This document shows positions 57,090-64,000 of a stretch of DNA of 64,000 bases, in pieces. The translations under genes and the position numbers were made by a program. Position 1 is the stretch's first letter. Each line of letters begins with the position of its first letter. Under the pieces are notes generated by a model. It was not told the DNA's origin. It worked only from the letters and a program-made list of their open reading frames with translations, and searched no databases. The stretch is from Poriferisodalis sp965204195 (GTDB lineage Bacteria > Actinomycetota > Acidimicrobiia > Acidimicrobiales > Poriferisodalaceae): assembly GCF_965204195.1 (NCBI RefSeq), contig NZ_OZ241975.1:2852001-2916000 (forward strand), given 5' to 3'.

Positions 57090-58148
57090 CTAGACGCGCT
57101 CGATACGGCGGGTTCCGAAGAGACCCGCTGGACGGAACAACAGCACGATCAAGATCAGCAGGAATGCCATGGCCAGCTGCAAGATCGAGAAATAGGCCTG
57201 GCCGAGCACGACCACGCCGAACCATGAGACCAACACCGACTTGATGAGCCCCACGACCAAGCCGCCAATGACGGCGCCGCCGAGGCTGTCGAGGCCGCCG
57301 AGGGCGGCGCCGGCCAGGGCGTAGATGAGGATCGTCAGCATCATGTTGGGGTTGACGCCGCCCAGCGCCGGTGCCACCAGGGCGGCGGAGAGCGTGCCGA
57401 ACACCGAGGCCAGCGCCCAGCCGAACCCCAGCGTGCGGCCGGTGTTGACGCCGACCAGCCGTGCCGACTCGGTATTGGACGACACCGCCCGGAAGGCCAG
57501 GCCCGCCTTCGTCTTGCCAAGAATGACTGCAAGTGCAATCAGTGCGAGGGCCAGTGCGATCCACGTGCCAATGGTGCGGTAGTGCAGGCGGGCTCCGATG
57601 ACCTCGAAGAAGGTGCGGCCCACCATCTCGCACATCTCGGCACCGGCGGTGCCGTCAGCTGCCGTGACAAGTTCGCCGTCGGCATTCTCGAGGCACGCGA
57701 TGGTGCCTTCACTGGAGGTCTTGAGCTCGCTGCCGTTCGGCACCCAGCTCGGGAAGTGACCGAAGGGGTCGTTCACCCGCCGGACCTGGTAGTTCCAGAC
57801 ATCGCCAGCGACGGCATTGATGATCAGGAACAAACCTAGGGTGATGAGCACCACAGGCAGGTGGTCGGCCGGGTCGAACGGTCTGACGAGTGCTCGCTCG
57901 ACGGCCGCACCGATTGCAGCGCTGACGGCCATCGCTATGACGATCGATAGCCAGAGCCACAGACCCTGCTCGATGTTGAGCACATAGACGAAGAACGCAC
58001 CGAGCATCGCCAACTCACCGGTGGCGAAGTTGATCAGCGTGGTGGCCTTGAAGATCAGCACCAGCGCCAACGCAGCGGCGGCGTAGACGGCGCCGTCGCG
58101 TAGGCCGTTGAAAATGAAATCCGGGAGGATCTCGAAGTTCCAGTTCAC
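57090..58148 (-). CDS. livH: LivH-type permease with periplasmic insertion
   Basis: 352 residues. TTLINFATGELAMLGAFFVY (about 31-50) is the LivH signature, and TKAGLAFRAVSSNTESARLV with GGLDSLGGAVIGGLVVGLIK completes the fold. A roughly 60-residue insertion (about 120-180) between membrane segments contains two Cys (AC in GTIACLENADG and MC in AEMCEMVGR), which may be disulfide-bonded outside the membrane; the paralogous livH at 54210-55154 is shorter here. The gene precedes livM at 55234-57060 with 29 bp between. It lies 22 bp after livF, so all form a transport operon. Confidence 0.86.
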   Translation of the reverse strand: MNWNFEILPDFIFNGLRDGAVYAAAALALVLIFKATTLINFATGELAMLGAFFVYVLNIEQGLWLWLSIVIAMAVSAAIGAAVERALVRPFDPADHLPVVLITLGLFLIINAVAGDVWNYQVRRVNDPFGHFPSWVPNGSELKTSSEGTIACLENADGELVTAADGTAGAEMCEMVGRTFFEVIGARLHYRTIGTWIALALALIALAVILGKTKAGLAFRAVSSNTESARLVGVNTGRTLGFGWALASVFGTLSAALVAPALGGVNPNMMLTILIYALAGAALGGLDSLGGAVIGGLVVGLIKSVLVSWFGVVVLGQAYFSILQLAMAFLLILIVLLFRPAGLFGTRRIERV

Positions 58149-58170
58149 GGTCTGCCCCCGTACCTACGAA

Positions 58171-58884
58171 TCAGGCGCCCAAGTACGCTTCCTGCACTGC
58201 AGGATCGTTCTTGAGCTGATCGGCTGGTCCATGCAGAGCGATCTCGCCGCTCTCAATCACGTAGCCGTAGTCGGCCATGTCCAGTGCCAGGTTGGCGTTC
58301 TGCTCGACGAGCAGCATCGTCAGCCCGGTCTCTTTGTTGAGCTGGGCGAAGCGCTCGAAGAGGTCTTCGATGATGAGCGGCGCCAAGCCCAGCGACGGCT
58401 CGTCGAGCAGCAGCAGCCTCGGCCGGCACATGAGCGCCCGGGCGACGGCGAGCATCTGCTGCTCGCCGCCCGAGAGCGAGCCGGCGAGCTGATCGCGGCG
58501 CTCCTCGAGCCGGGGAAAGATCTCGAACCAGCGGTCGACATCGGCGCCGACCTCGTTGTCCCTGCGGGTGTAAGCGCCGATCTTGAGATTGTCCATGACC
58601 GAGAGCTCGGGGAAGGTGCCCCGGCCCTGGGGCACGTGAGCGACGCCGCGCCGCACGATGTCGGCGGTCTTGGCACGGGAGATGTCGTCGCCTTCCATCG
58701 TGACCGTGCCGGTTGTGGTGCACATGTTGCACAGCGCCCGCAGCGTGGTGGTCTTGCCGGCGCCGTTGGCGCCGAGAATCACCACGACGTTGCCGTCGGG
58801 CACTTCGAAATCGAGGCCGCGGAGCACCTCGACGGCGCCGTAGCGCGCGTGGAGGTCCTCGGCCTTCAGCATCATTTCTGTCAT
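58171..58884 (-). CDS. livF: LivF-type ABC transporter ATP-binding protein
   Basis: 237 residues, the usual LivF size. Walker A GANGAGKTTTLRALCNM (about 34-50), Q-loop region VPQGRGTFPELSV (about 81-93), signature LSGGEQQMLAVARALMCRPR (about 134-153) and Walker B LLLLDEPSLGLAP (about 154-166), with the H-loop LLVEQNANLALDMADYGYV. It energises import through the LivH/LivM permeases. The start overlaps the livG stop by 4 bp (ATGA), so the two ATPases are translated together. It has no long C-terminal domain, as is normal for the branched-chain amino acid class. Confidence 0.93.
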   Translation of the reverse strand: MTEMMLKAEDLHARYGAVEVLRGLDFEVPDGNVVVILGANGAGKTTTLRALCNMCTTTGTVTMEGDDISRAKTADIVRRGVAHVPQGRGTFPELSVMDNLKIGAYTRRDNEVGADVDRWFEIFPRLEERRDQLAGSLSGGEQQMLAVARALMCRPRLLLLDEPSLGLAPLIIEDLFERFAQLNKETGLTMLLVEQNANLALDMADYGYVIESGEIALHGPADQLKNDPAVQEAYLGA

Positions 58885-59642
58885 GAAGAACTCCCCAGGT
58901 ACGCCTCGATGACCTCCGGGTCGTTGCGCACGACATCGGGGTGACCGTCGGCGATCTTGCGGCCGAAGTTGAGCACGACGAGGTGCTCGCTGATGTTGAG
59001 CACCATGCGCATGTGGTGCTCGACCAACAGGACCGACAGGTTGTGCCGATCGCGGATGTCCTTGACATCTTGCGCGAGCGAGTCGACCTCTTGGTGTGTC
59101 AGGCCTGACGCCGGCTCGTCCAGCATGATGAGGCGCGGGTTGGAGATCAGAGCCCGTGCGAGCTCGATGCGCTTCAGCGTGCCGAAGGGCAGACCGGCAG
59201 CGGGGTGATAGGCGTACTCCTCGAGGCCGAGTTCCTCGAGCGCCTCCCAGGCCCTCCGCCTCAGATCGTTTTCCTCGCTGCGGGTGCCGAGGCGGAACGC
59301 AGCCGTGAAGAAGTTCGCCTTGGTGTTGGTGTGGTCGCCCACCATCACGTTCTCGATCACAGTCATGCCTCGCCAGAGGGCCAGGTTCTGGAACGTGCGG
59401 TAGACGCCGACGCGGCTGATCTGGTGCGCCGGCATCGCCAGCAGATCGTGCCCGTCGAATGTCACCGAGCCGGTCGTCGGGTCGTAGATCCGGCTGACCA
59501 CGTTGAACAGCGTGGTCTTGCCCGCACCGTTCGGGCCGATCAGTCCGAGGATCTGTCCCTCGTCCAGAGTGAACGACAAATCGTCGAGCGCACGGATACC
59601 GCCGAACTGCACGGAGATGTCTTGGACTTCGAGCAACGCCAC
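58881..59642 (-). CDS. livG: LivG-type ABC transporter ATP-binding protein
   Basis: 253 residues. Walker A GPNGAGKTTLFNVVSRIYD (about 36-54), VYRTFQNLALWRGMTVIENV Q-loop (about 82-101), signature GTLKRIELARALISNPR instead of the full LSGGQ (the usual LivG form), Walker B LIMLDEPASGLTHQE (about 173-187) and the H-loop LLVEHHMRMVLNISEHLVV. The family-typical insertion before the signature (GTRSEENDLRRRAWEALEEL) is present. First gene of the operon livG-livF-livH-livM-livH-livM-binding protein. The 231-bp region upstream holds no gene and should contain the operon promoter and the tRNA-Gln gene's downstream end. Confidence 0.93.
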   Translation of the reverse strand: MALLEVQDISVQFGGIRALDDLSFTLDEGQILGLIGPNGAGKTTLFNVVSRIYDPTTGSVTFDGHDLLAMPAHQISRVGVYRTFQNLALWRGMTVIENVMVGDHTNTKANFFTAAFRLGTRSEENDLRRRAWEALEELGLEEYAYHPAAGLPFGTLKRIELARALISNPRLIMLDEPASGLTHQEVDSLAQDVKDIRDRHNLSVLLVEHHMRMVLNISEHLVVLNFGRKIADGHPDVVRNDPEVIEAYLGSSS

Positions 59643-59873
59643 GCGCTGAACCCCCTCCGGTCCTCGCCGATCAGGTGACCGGCCGCAGGCAAGTTATCAG
59701 GTCGGCCCAGCAGCGTGAGTTTCCGCGTGGAGCCTCAAGCGGGCCGGGCCAGCGGGTGATGCTAGGACACAAATCGACGGATGGTGCAAATCGTGCCGGC
59801 GACGCCGAGGACGTGGATGTTTGTCGAGCGCGGCAAGCGCCTGATGCGTGGGGACATGCCACCGACGGCCTGG
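59643..59873. other. 231-bp gap upstream of livG
   Basis: No gene or clear palindrome is seen. It should contain the transporter operon promoter, but no confident -35/-10 pair can be chosen by eye. Confidence 0.4.
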
Positions 59874-59945
59874 TTCGGGGAGGAGGACTCGAACCCCCAA
59901 TGACTGGACCAGAACCAGTTGTGTTGCCAATTACACCATCCCCGA
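59874..59945 (-). tRNA. tRNA-Gln (CTG)
   Basis: On the minus strand a 72-nt cloverleaf begins TCGGGGA and ends TCCCCGA plus A. The anticodon arm is ACTGG-TTCTGGT-CCAGT, so the anticodon is CTG (Gln). The T arm is GGGGGTTCGAGTCCTCC and the D arm contains TGTAATTGGCAACA. CCA is not encoded. It lies 43 bp downstream of gltX on the same strand. Confidence 0.94.
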
Positions 59946-59988
59946 GGGCGGGAACAGGCTAGCGCCGCGGCTCTTTCGGTGGCCTTGG

Positions 59989-61305
59989 TTATTCCCCGGA
60001 GTTTGCTGCGCTTACGAGCTTCGCCAGCGCAGCGTCCAAGCGCGCGAGCGTGATGTCGCGGCCGAGCAACGCGAGCGATTCGAACAGCGGGGGGCCGACG
60101 GCGCGGCCCGTGGTGGCGACGCGAACCGGCGCTTGCGCCTTGCCCAGTTTCAAGCCGAAGCTCTCCCCGATCGCGCGCAGCTCGGCGTGCAGCGTCGCGG
60201 CGCTCCACTCCGCGTCGGAGAACGCTGTGCGCGCGCGATCGAGGATGTCGCTTGCCGGTGCCGCCATCGCGGCGGCCCAGTCGTCGGGGTCGATCTGGGG
60301 TTCGGCGAAGAGGAAGGCGATGCGGTCCGGAGCGTCGCCGAGCAGGCGAGTGCGCTCGCGGATAAGCGGTGCGATCGTGCTCAGGGTCGCTGTCTCGAGA
60401 TCAGCGCCCCACGGTTCCGCGCGCACCCACGGTTCGACTGCAGCGGCAAAGCCGGCATCGTCGAGCGACCGCAGGTACTCGCCGTTGATCGCCGTGAGCT
60501 TGTCCATGTCGAACATTGCAGGCGCCGCATTGACGTCGGCGAGATCGAAGAGGTCAACGATCTCGCTGAGCGGCCGTACCTCGATGTCGTCGGGAGGTCC
60601 CCATCCCAGCAGTGCCAGGTAGTTCACCATCGCCTCGGGCAGCACACCCTGGTCGCGATAGCTGATGAGCGACACGTCGTCGCGCCGCTTGGACAGCTTC
60701 TTTCGCTGCTTGTTGACGATAAGCGGCAGGTGGGCGAAGGTCGGCATATCGGGCGCGCCGAGCGCAGCACGCAGCAGCACCACCTTCGGTGTCGTATTCA
60801 GCAGGTCCTCGCCTCGTACGACGTGCGTGATACCCAGATCGAGATCGTCGACGGCGTTCGCTACGAAGAAGGTCGCGCTGCCGTCGCTGCGGCGGACAAC
60901 GAAGTCGTCGATCGACGCATTCGGGAACTCGACGCGGCCCCGCACGCTGTCGTCGAATGCCGTCACGCCGTCGTCAGGAACAGCGAACCGCACCGCCCCG
61001 TCGTCGACATAGGCACGTCCCTCGTCGAGCCAGCGGTCGACTGCGGCGTCGTAGAGAGCGCCGCGCTGACTCTGGAAAATGGGGTCGCCGTCGAAGTCGA
61101 GCCCGAGCCATTCGAGCGTCTCCAGGATCTGATTGATGTGTGCGGTTGTGGCGAGTGCCGCGTTCGTGTCCTCGATACGCAGCACCATCTCCCCGCCGCA
61201 GTGACGGGCATATAGCCAGTTGAACAGCGCCGTGCGCGCCGTGCCGAGATGCGGCAGCCCGGTGGGGGCAGGAGCGAAACGCAGCCGAGGGGCGCCGCTC
61301 AGCAC
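59989..61305 (-). CDS. gltX: glutamyl-tRNA synthetase
   Basis: 438 residues from GTG 61303-61305, which overlaps the upstream gene's stop by 7 bp; longer frames to 61746 are not family-like. Class I motifs: RFAPAPTGLPHLGTARTALF (about 8-27) with PHLG as HIGH variant, and KKLSKRRDDVSL (about 211-222) as the KMSKS-type loop. It attaches Glu to tRNA-Glu, and in bacteria that lack GlnRS also to tRNA-Gln. It is shorter than the approximately 470-490 residues common elsewhere, mainly in the C-terminal anticodon-binding part. tRNA-Gln lies immediately downstream, which fits a non-discriminating enzyme. No glnS is visible in this window. Confidence 0.92.
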   Translation of the reverse strand: MLSGAPRLRFAPAPTGLPHLGTARTALFNWLYARHCGGEMVLRIEDTNAALATTAHINQILETLEWLGLDFDGDPIFQSQRGALYDAAVDRWLDEGRAYVDDGAVRFAVPDDGVTAFDDSVRGRVEFPNASIDDFVVRRSDGSATFFVANAVDDLDLGITHVVRGEDLLNTTPKVVLLRAALGAPDMPTFAHLPLIVNKQRKKLSKRRDDVSLISYRDQGVLPEAMVNYLALLGWGPPDDIEVRPLSEIVDLFDLADVNAAPAMFDMDKLTAINGEYLRSLDDAGFAAAVEPWVRAEPWGADLETATLSTIAPLIRERTRLLGDAPDRIAFLFAEPQIDPDDWAAAMAAPASDILDRARTAFSDAEWSAATLHAELRAIGESFGLKLGKAQAPVRVATTGRAVGPPLFESLALLGRDITLARLDAALAKLVSAANSGE

Positions 61306-61985
61306 TGACCGGTGCTGCAGTTCGGGTCGCTCGAATCGACCCAGCGACCTACCGGCCTGCCCGCCATCGCCAGCAGCCGTTGCAGCGGTGGGGTGGACAG
61401 GTCGACCGGGAGCACCTCGAGCCCCGGCCAGACCGTCACGGCGGGGGCCGCAGCGAGTATCCGATCCACCAGGAGCTCGTCGAGGCCCGCGCCGGCACTG
61501 ATGGCCTGCTGCAGGTCGTATCCCAGCACTGTCAGCTCGGTGACGCGCGTCCACAAGAGATCGCGCAGCCGCGGGCTGAATCCGGCGCCTGCATCCAGGC
61601 TGGCCGCCATCGACAGCACCGTGCGGACGCTCTCGACGACAGGCTGCGTCGGATCGGGGCGATCCTGTGCACCGGTGCCGAAGCCCAGGCCGATGCCGGC
61701 TGCGGGCGTCGGGATCCGCACCGGCGGTGGTGCCGGCTGCCCGCACATCTCGGCCGCAGCCGCGAGGTTGCCATTGACGGCTCGCTCCAGCAGGTCGGCC
61801 ACGGTGTAGTCGCCCAGCGGCGGGGCCAAACCCATGCCCATGTGCTCCCAGGCGGGCAACCGCATCCTCGCGGCGAAGTCGGTGCAGGCCCGGCGATGCA
61901 GCCGCAAGAGCTCGCGGTCGGGCTGCATGGTGGCGGTCGCGCCGGGCGGTTGGGCGGTCGTCGGGGCGTTCGCTATCTGGGCCAT
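61299..61985 (-). CDS. TIGR03086-like mycothiol-dependent maleylpyruvate isomerase/DinB-fold protein
   Basis: 228 residues. The pattern LAPPLGDYTVADLLERAVNG followed by NLAAAAEMCG resembles the W-T-V-x-D-L-x-x-H-x-x-x-G-N metal site of the DinB/maleylpyruvate isomerase N-terminal fold, though the His at the usual position reads Ala (ERAVNGN), so a metal site is doubtful. DLLWTRVTELTVLGYDLQQA (about 145-164) is the second helix pair and carries the conserved H-x-x-D-type position as Y-D. The proteins occur in mycothiol-containing actinobacteria but most have no measured activity. Its stop overlaps gltX by 7 bp and it starts 7 bp after the next gene upstream, so the three are co-transcribed. 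Confidence 0.55.
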   Translation of the reverse strand: MAQIANAPTTAQPPGATATMQPDRELLRLHRRACTDFAARMRLPAWEHMGMGLAPPLGDYTVADLLERAVNGNLAAAAEMCGQPAPPPVRIPTPAAGIGLGFGTGAQDRPDPTQPVVESVRTVLSMAASLDAGAGFSPRLRDLLWTRVTELTVLGYDLQQAISAGAGLDELLVDRILAAAPAVTVWPGLEVLPVDLSTPPLQRLLAMAGRPVGRWVDSSDPNCSTGQC

Positions 61986-61992
61986 GGGTTTC

Positions 61993-62514
61993 TCAATCTC
62001 GCGTCAGTGACAGGGGATCTGCTTCATACCGACGCCTGATCGCCGACGGCGCAAGGGAGAGCACTTCGGTCGGGACGCGGGCGACCAGCTCGCGCACATG
62101 CTTGTAGTGGTGCGCCTCCGCGGCGCCCTCGAACAGCGGCATGCGACGCGCGACCAGCTCCGCAGGCGGGTGCTGGTCGAGGAAGCCAAATGCCAGGTAC
62201 CCCGCTTCAAGGTCCCACACCACCGGCGCACGTCCGAAGATCGACGCACGCTTGAGCGCTACCGCGACGCAGCCGGCGTCGACGTCGTCACGATTCTCGT
62301 TCTCGGTGAGGTACACCCGATCGTCGAAGAGATGGACCAGTCCGTAGGCGTACCCCTGGTCGGGTCCTTGGTGTCCCCTCAGCGCACCTGTGGGCTGACC
62401 CCCGGCCAGATCGCCGGGACGGGCGGCCTTCCAGCGCCGAGGCGTGACTTCGGGCGAGGAGTATGAACGCACTGCCGAAAGCGGTTCGACCCGGACGTGT
62501 CGTGGCGCAGCCAT
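61993..62514 (-). CDS. conserved-type protein of unknown function
   Basis: 173 residues from ATG at about 62514. MAAPRHVRVEPLSAVRSYSS leads into a compact alpha/beta domain: QGYAYGLVHLFDDRVYLTEN (about 53-72), ALKRASIFGRAPVVWDLEAG (about 86-105), and a helical end (HHYKHVRELVARVPTEVLSL, start about 135). I recall similar proteins in actinobacteria without assigned role. It has no Cys, signal or membrane segment. It precedes the TIGR03086-like gene by 7 bp and gltX by overlap, so its transcript reaches the synthetase. A repeat block separates it from cimA. Confidence 0.6.
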   Translation of the reverse strand: MAAPRHVRVEPLSAVRSYSSPEVTPRRWKAARPGDLAGGQPTGALRGHQGPDQGYAYGLVHLFDDRVYLTENENRDDVDAGCVAVALKRASIFGRAPVVWDLEAGYLAFGFLDQHPPAELVARRMPLFEGAAEAHHYKHVRELVARVPTEVLSLAPSAIRRRYEADPLSLTRD

Positions 62515-62521
62515 TGCCGCG

Positions 62522-62630
62522 CAGCCTAGAGGCTGAGCCCCGGGCCAGAGCGGCCCGTGAGCGCAGCGAACTAGAGCGGAAAGCGCAGGGCGAAGCCGTG
62601 GCCCGAGCGGCCCGTGAGCGCAGGCCGTTG
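62522..62630 (+). repeat. intergenic dispersed repeat, two modules in tandem
   Basis: CAGCCTAGAGGCTGAGCC is followed by one module (CCAGAGCGGCCCGTGAGCGC, AGCGAACTAGAGCGGAAAGC) and a second module (GGCGAAGCCGTGGCCCGAGC, GGCCCGTGAGCGCAGG). The same pieces occur once at 20621-20700. It fills the gap between cimA and the following gene. Confidence 0.87.
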
Positions 62631-64000
62631 CTAGCTCGGGCTGTCGCCCAGGCGATGACGCATGAGCGCGTAGATGACCGAATCGCGCAGTGCCAGCCAG
62701 GACGATTCGATGATGTTCTCCGACACACCAATGGTGGTCCAGGTGGTCTCGCCGTCGGTGGAATCGATGAGCACCCTCGTGACTGCCTCAGTGCCCCGGT
62801 CAGCATCCAGCACCCGGACCTTGTAATCGGTCAAGCGAACTGCATCGAGCTCCGGGTAGTCGTCTCGCACGGCTTGCCGGAAGGCGTTGTCGAGCGCGTT
62901 CACCGGTCCATCGCCCTCGCCGACGGTTACCCGCCGGTCACCGCCGACGACGATGCGCAGCGTCGCCTCCGTGTCGAACTCGGCCTCCCGGCCGCGCTCC
63001 ACCAGCACCTTGAACGACTCGACGTTGAAGAAGTCGAAGGTCTGTCCGGCGGCCCGGCGCAGCAGCATTTCCAGCGAGGCGTCGGCCACCTCGAAGTGGT
63101 AGCCGGCGTGCTCGAGCCGCTTCAGCTCGTCGACAACGTCGGACATGGCGGCCTTGTCAATCTCGATGCCGAGTTCGGTCGCCTTCAACTCCACCGACGC
63201 CCGTCCCGACAGGTCGCCGAGCAGGAAGCGTGTGCTGTTGCCGACTGCCGCCGGATCGACATGCTCGTAGCTGTCGGGGCGACGCGCGATGGCGCTCGTG
63301 TGCAGGCCCGCCTTGTGGGCAAATGCCGAGGCGCCCACATACGGCTGCTGGTTCTGAGGCGGCATGTTCATGAGCTCGGCTACGTGGTGTGCCACCGAGG
63401 TGAAGCGCGATAGGCACTCGCGTGGCACCGTCTCGATGCCCATCTTGAGCGTCAGGTTCGGAACCAGCACGGTGTTGTCGCAGTTGCCCGTGCGCTCCCC
63501 GTAGCCATTGACGGTTCCCTGCACATGCGTCGCGCCCGCGACGACACCCGCAACGGCATTGGCAACGGCGCAGCCAGTGTCGTTCTGGGTGTGCATACCG
63601 ATCTGGACGCCATCGAAGTGCGCGACCACCTTGCGCACGATCGTCTCCACCTCATGGGGCAGCGAGCCGCCATTGGTGTCGCACAGCACTAAGCAGTCGG
63701 CGCCGTTGACGGCCGCGGCTTCGAGAACCGACAGCGCAAACTCCGGGTTGCGCTTGTAGCCGTCGAAGAAATGCTCCGCGTCGAAGAAGACGCGCAACCC
63801 CTCCCCCTTGAGGAACTCGACGGAGTCGCCGACCATGGCGACGCCTTCGCTGAGCGGCTGCCGGAGCGCTTCGGTGACGTGGTAGTCCCACGACTTGCCC
63901 ACGATGCAGACCGTGGAGGTACCGGCCGCAACGAGTGCTGCCAAGGTCTGGTCGTCGTCGACGCGGCCGCGGGGCCGGCGCGTCGAGCCGAAGGCCACCA
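62631..64000 (-). CDS. cimA: citramalate synthase CimA, 5'-truncated by the window
   Basis: The frame runs out of the right edge, so the start lies beyond 64000 and about 457 residues are seen. VAFGSTRRPRG at the edge is the stretch found about 75 residues from the N terminus in CimA. The Claisen-condensation TIM barrel has CLVLCDTNGGSLPHEVETIV, the metal-His motif IGMHTQNDTGCAVANAVAGV and GTVNGYGERTGNCDNTVLVP. The C-terminal part (about 340-457) is the regulatory LeuA-dimer domain. It condenses acetyl-CoA with pyruvate to (R)-citramalate in the isoleucine route. 2-isopropylmalate or homocitrate synthase is possible but the AHKAGLHTSAIARRPDSYEH stretch favours CimA. Confidence 0.86.
   Translation of the reverse strand, partial: VAFGSTRRPRGRVDDDQTLAALVAAGTSTVCIVGKSWDYHVTEALRQPLSEGVAMVGDSVEFLKGEGLRVFFDAEHFFDGYKRNPEFALSVLEAAAVNGADCLVLCDTNGGSLPHEVETIVRKVVAHFDGVQIGMHTQNDTGCAVANAVAGVVAGATHVQGTVNGYGERTGNCDNTVLVPNLTLKMGIETVPRECLSRFTSVAHHVAELMNMPPQNQQPYVGASAFAHKAGLHTSAIARRPDSYEHVDPAAVGNSTRFLLGDLSGRASVELKATELGIEIDKAAMSDVVDELKRLEHAGYHFEVADASLEMLLRRAAGQTFDFFNVESFKVLVERGREAEFDTEATLRIVVGGDRRVTVGEGDGPVNALDNAFRQAVRDDYPELDAVRLTDYKVRVLDADRGTEAVTRVLIDSTDGETTWTTIGVSENIIESSWLALRDSVIYALMRHRLGDSPS

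Overview
The window is a GC-rich, densely packed bacterial chromosome segment. It looks like an actinobacterium, most plausibly an Acidimicrobiia-type lineage. The evidence is a mycothiol S-conjugate amidase, a mycothiol-linked DinB/maleylpyruvate-isomerase-like protein, coenzyme F420 synthesis (CofC) with an F420-type luciferase-family oxidoreductase, paired PafB/PafC regulators, and the ImuA'-ImuB-DnaE2 mutasome. No rRNA, phage, IS element or CRISPR array was seen. Lineage is inferred from gene content, not from a marker gene. There is no gene-free stretch longer than about 235 bp.

Layout. 0-6.5 kb: end of a YdjC-type deacetylase, SCP2 protein, mca, a PhoU/RCK_C protein paired with an MgtE/SLC41-type transporter, a TlpA-like lipoprotein and a dehydrogenase-like protein. 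6.5-10.1 kb: dnaE2 behind two well-formed LexA-type boxes. 10.2-17.1 kb: two adjacent amidase-signature enzymes, a small membrane protein, an FAH-family enzyme, a coiled-coil M15 peptidase and a small conserved-type protein. 17.2-19.9 kb: imuB and imuA' behind two weaker LexA-like boxes. 19.9-32.2 kb: cupin, Nfu_N protein, acyl-CoA dehydrogenase, LLM oxidoreductase, DUF1214 protein, sulfotransferase, SH3-like protein, YbdK ligase, methyltransferase, RNase HII and an 848-residue unknown. 32.3-39.7 kb: RHH protein plus a HicA/HicB cassette on an AT-rich patch, cofC, a PIG-L deacetylase, an orphan DNA methyltransferase, AlaX, an EEP nuclease, pafC and pafB. 39.8-45.6 kb: molybdenum hydroxylase operon and acyl-CoA ligase. 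45.7-50.8 kb: tRNA-Glu, DUF3179 lipoprotein, NodB deacetylase, acyl-CoA dehydrogenase and a nitroreductase-SRPBCC fusion. 50.9-59.6 kb: branched-chain-amino-acid-type ABC transporter with two permease pairs. 59.9-64 kb: tRNA-Gln, gltX, two small genes and 5'-truncated cimA.

How the genes work together. The strongest theme is DNA-damage mutagenesis. All three mutasome genes and the PafB/PafC pair lie within about 33 kb, the polymerase loci carry LexA-like operators, and dnaE2, imuA', imuB and pafC each contain in-frame short tandem repeats of 30 or 33 nt. A second theme is repeat biology. A hairpin repeat with compensatory stem changes lies at 20.24-20.33 kb, and a dispersed roughly 75-bp repeat occurs between genes and apparently also forms the C-terminal tail of an amidase. 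The rest is metabolism typical of a heterotroph: amino-acid or amide uptake, acyl-CoA oxidation, molybdenum hydroxylase, F420 and mycothiol chemistry.

All identifications come from reading motifs and family resemblance by eye. No database search was run.
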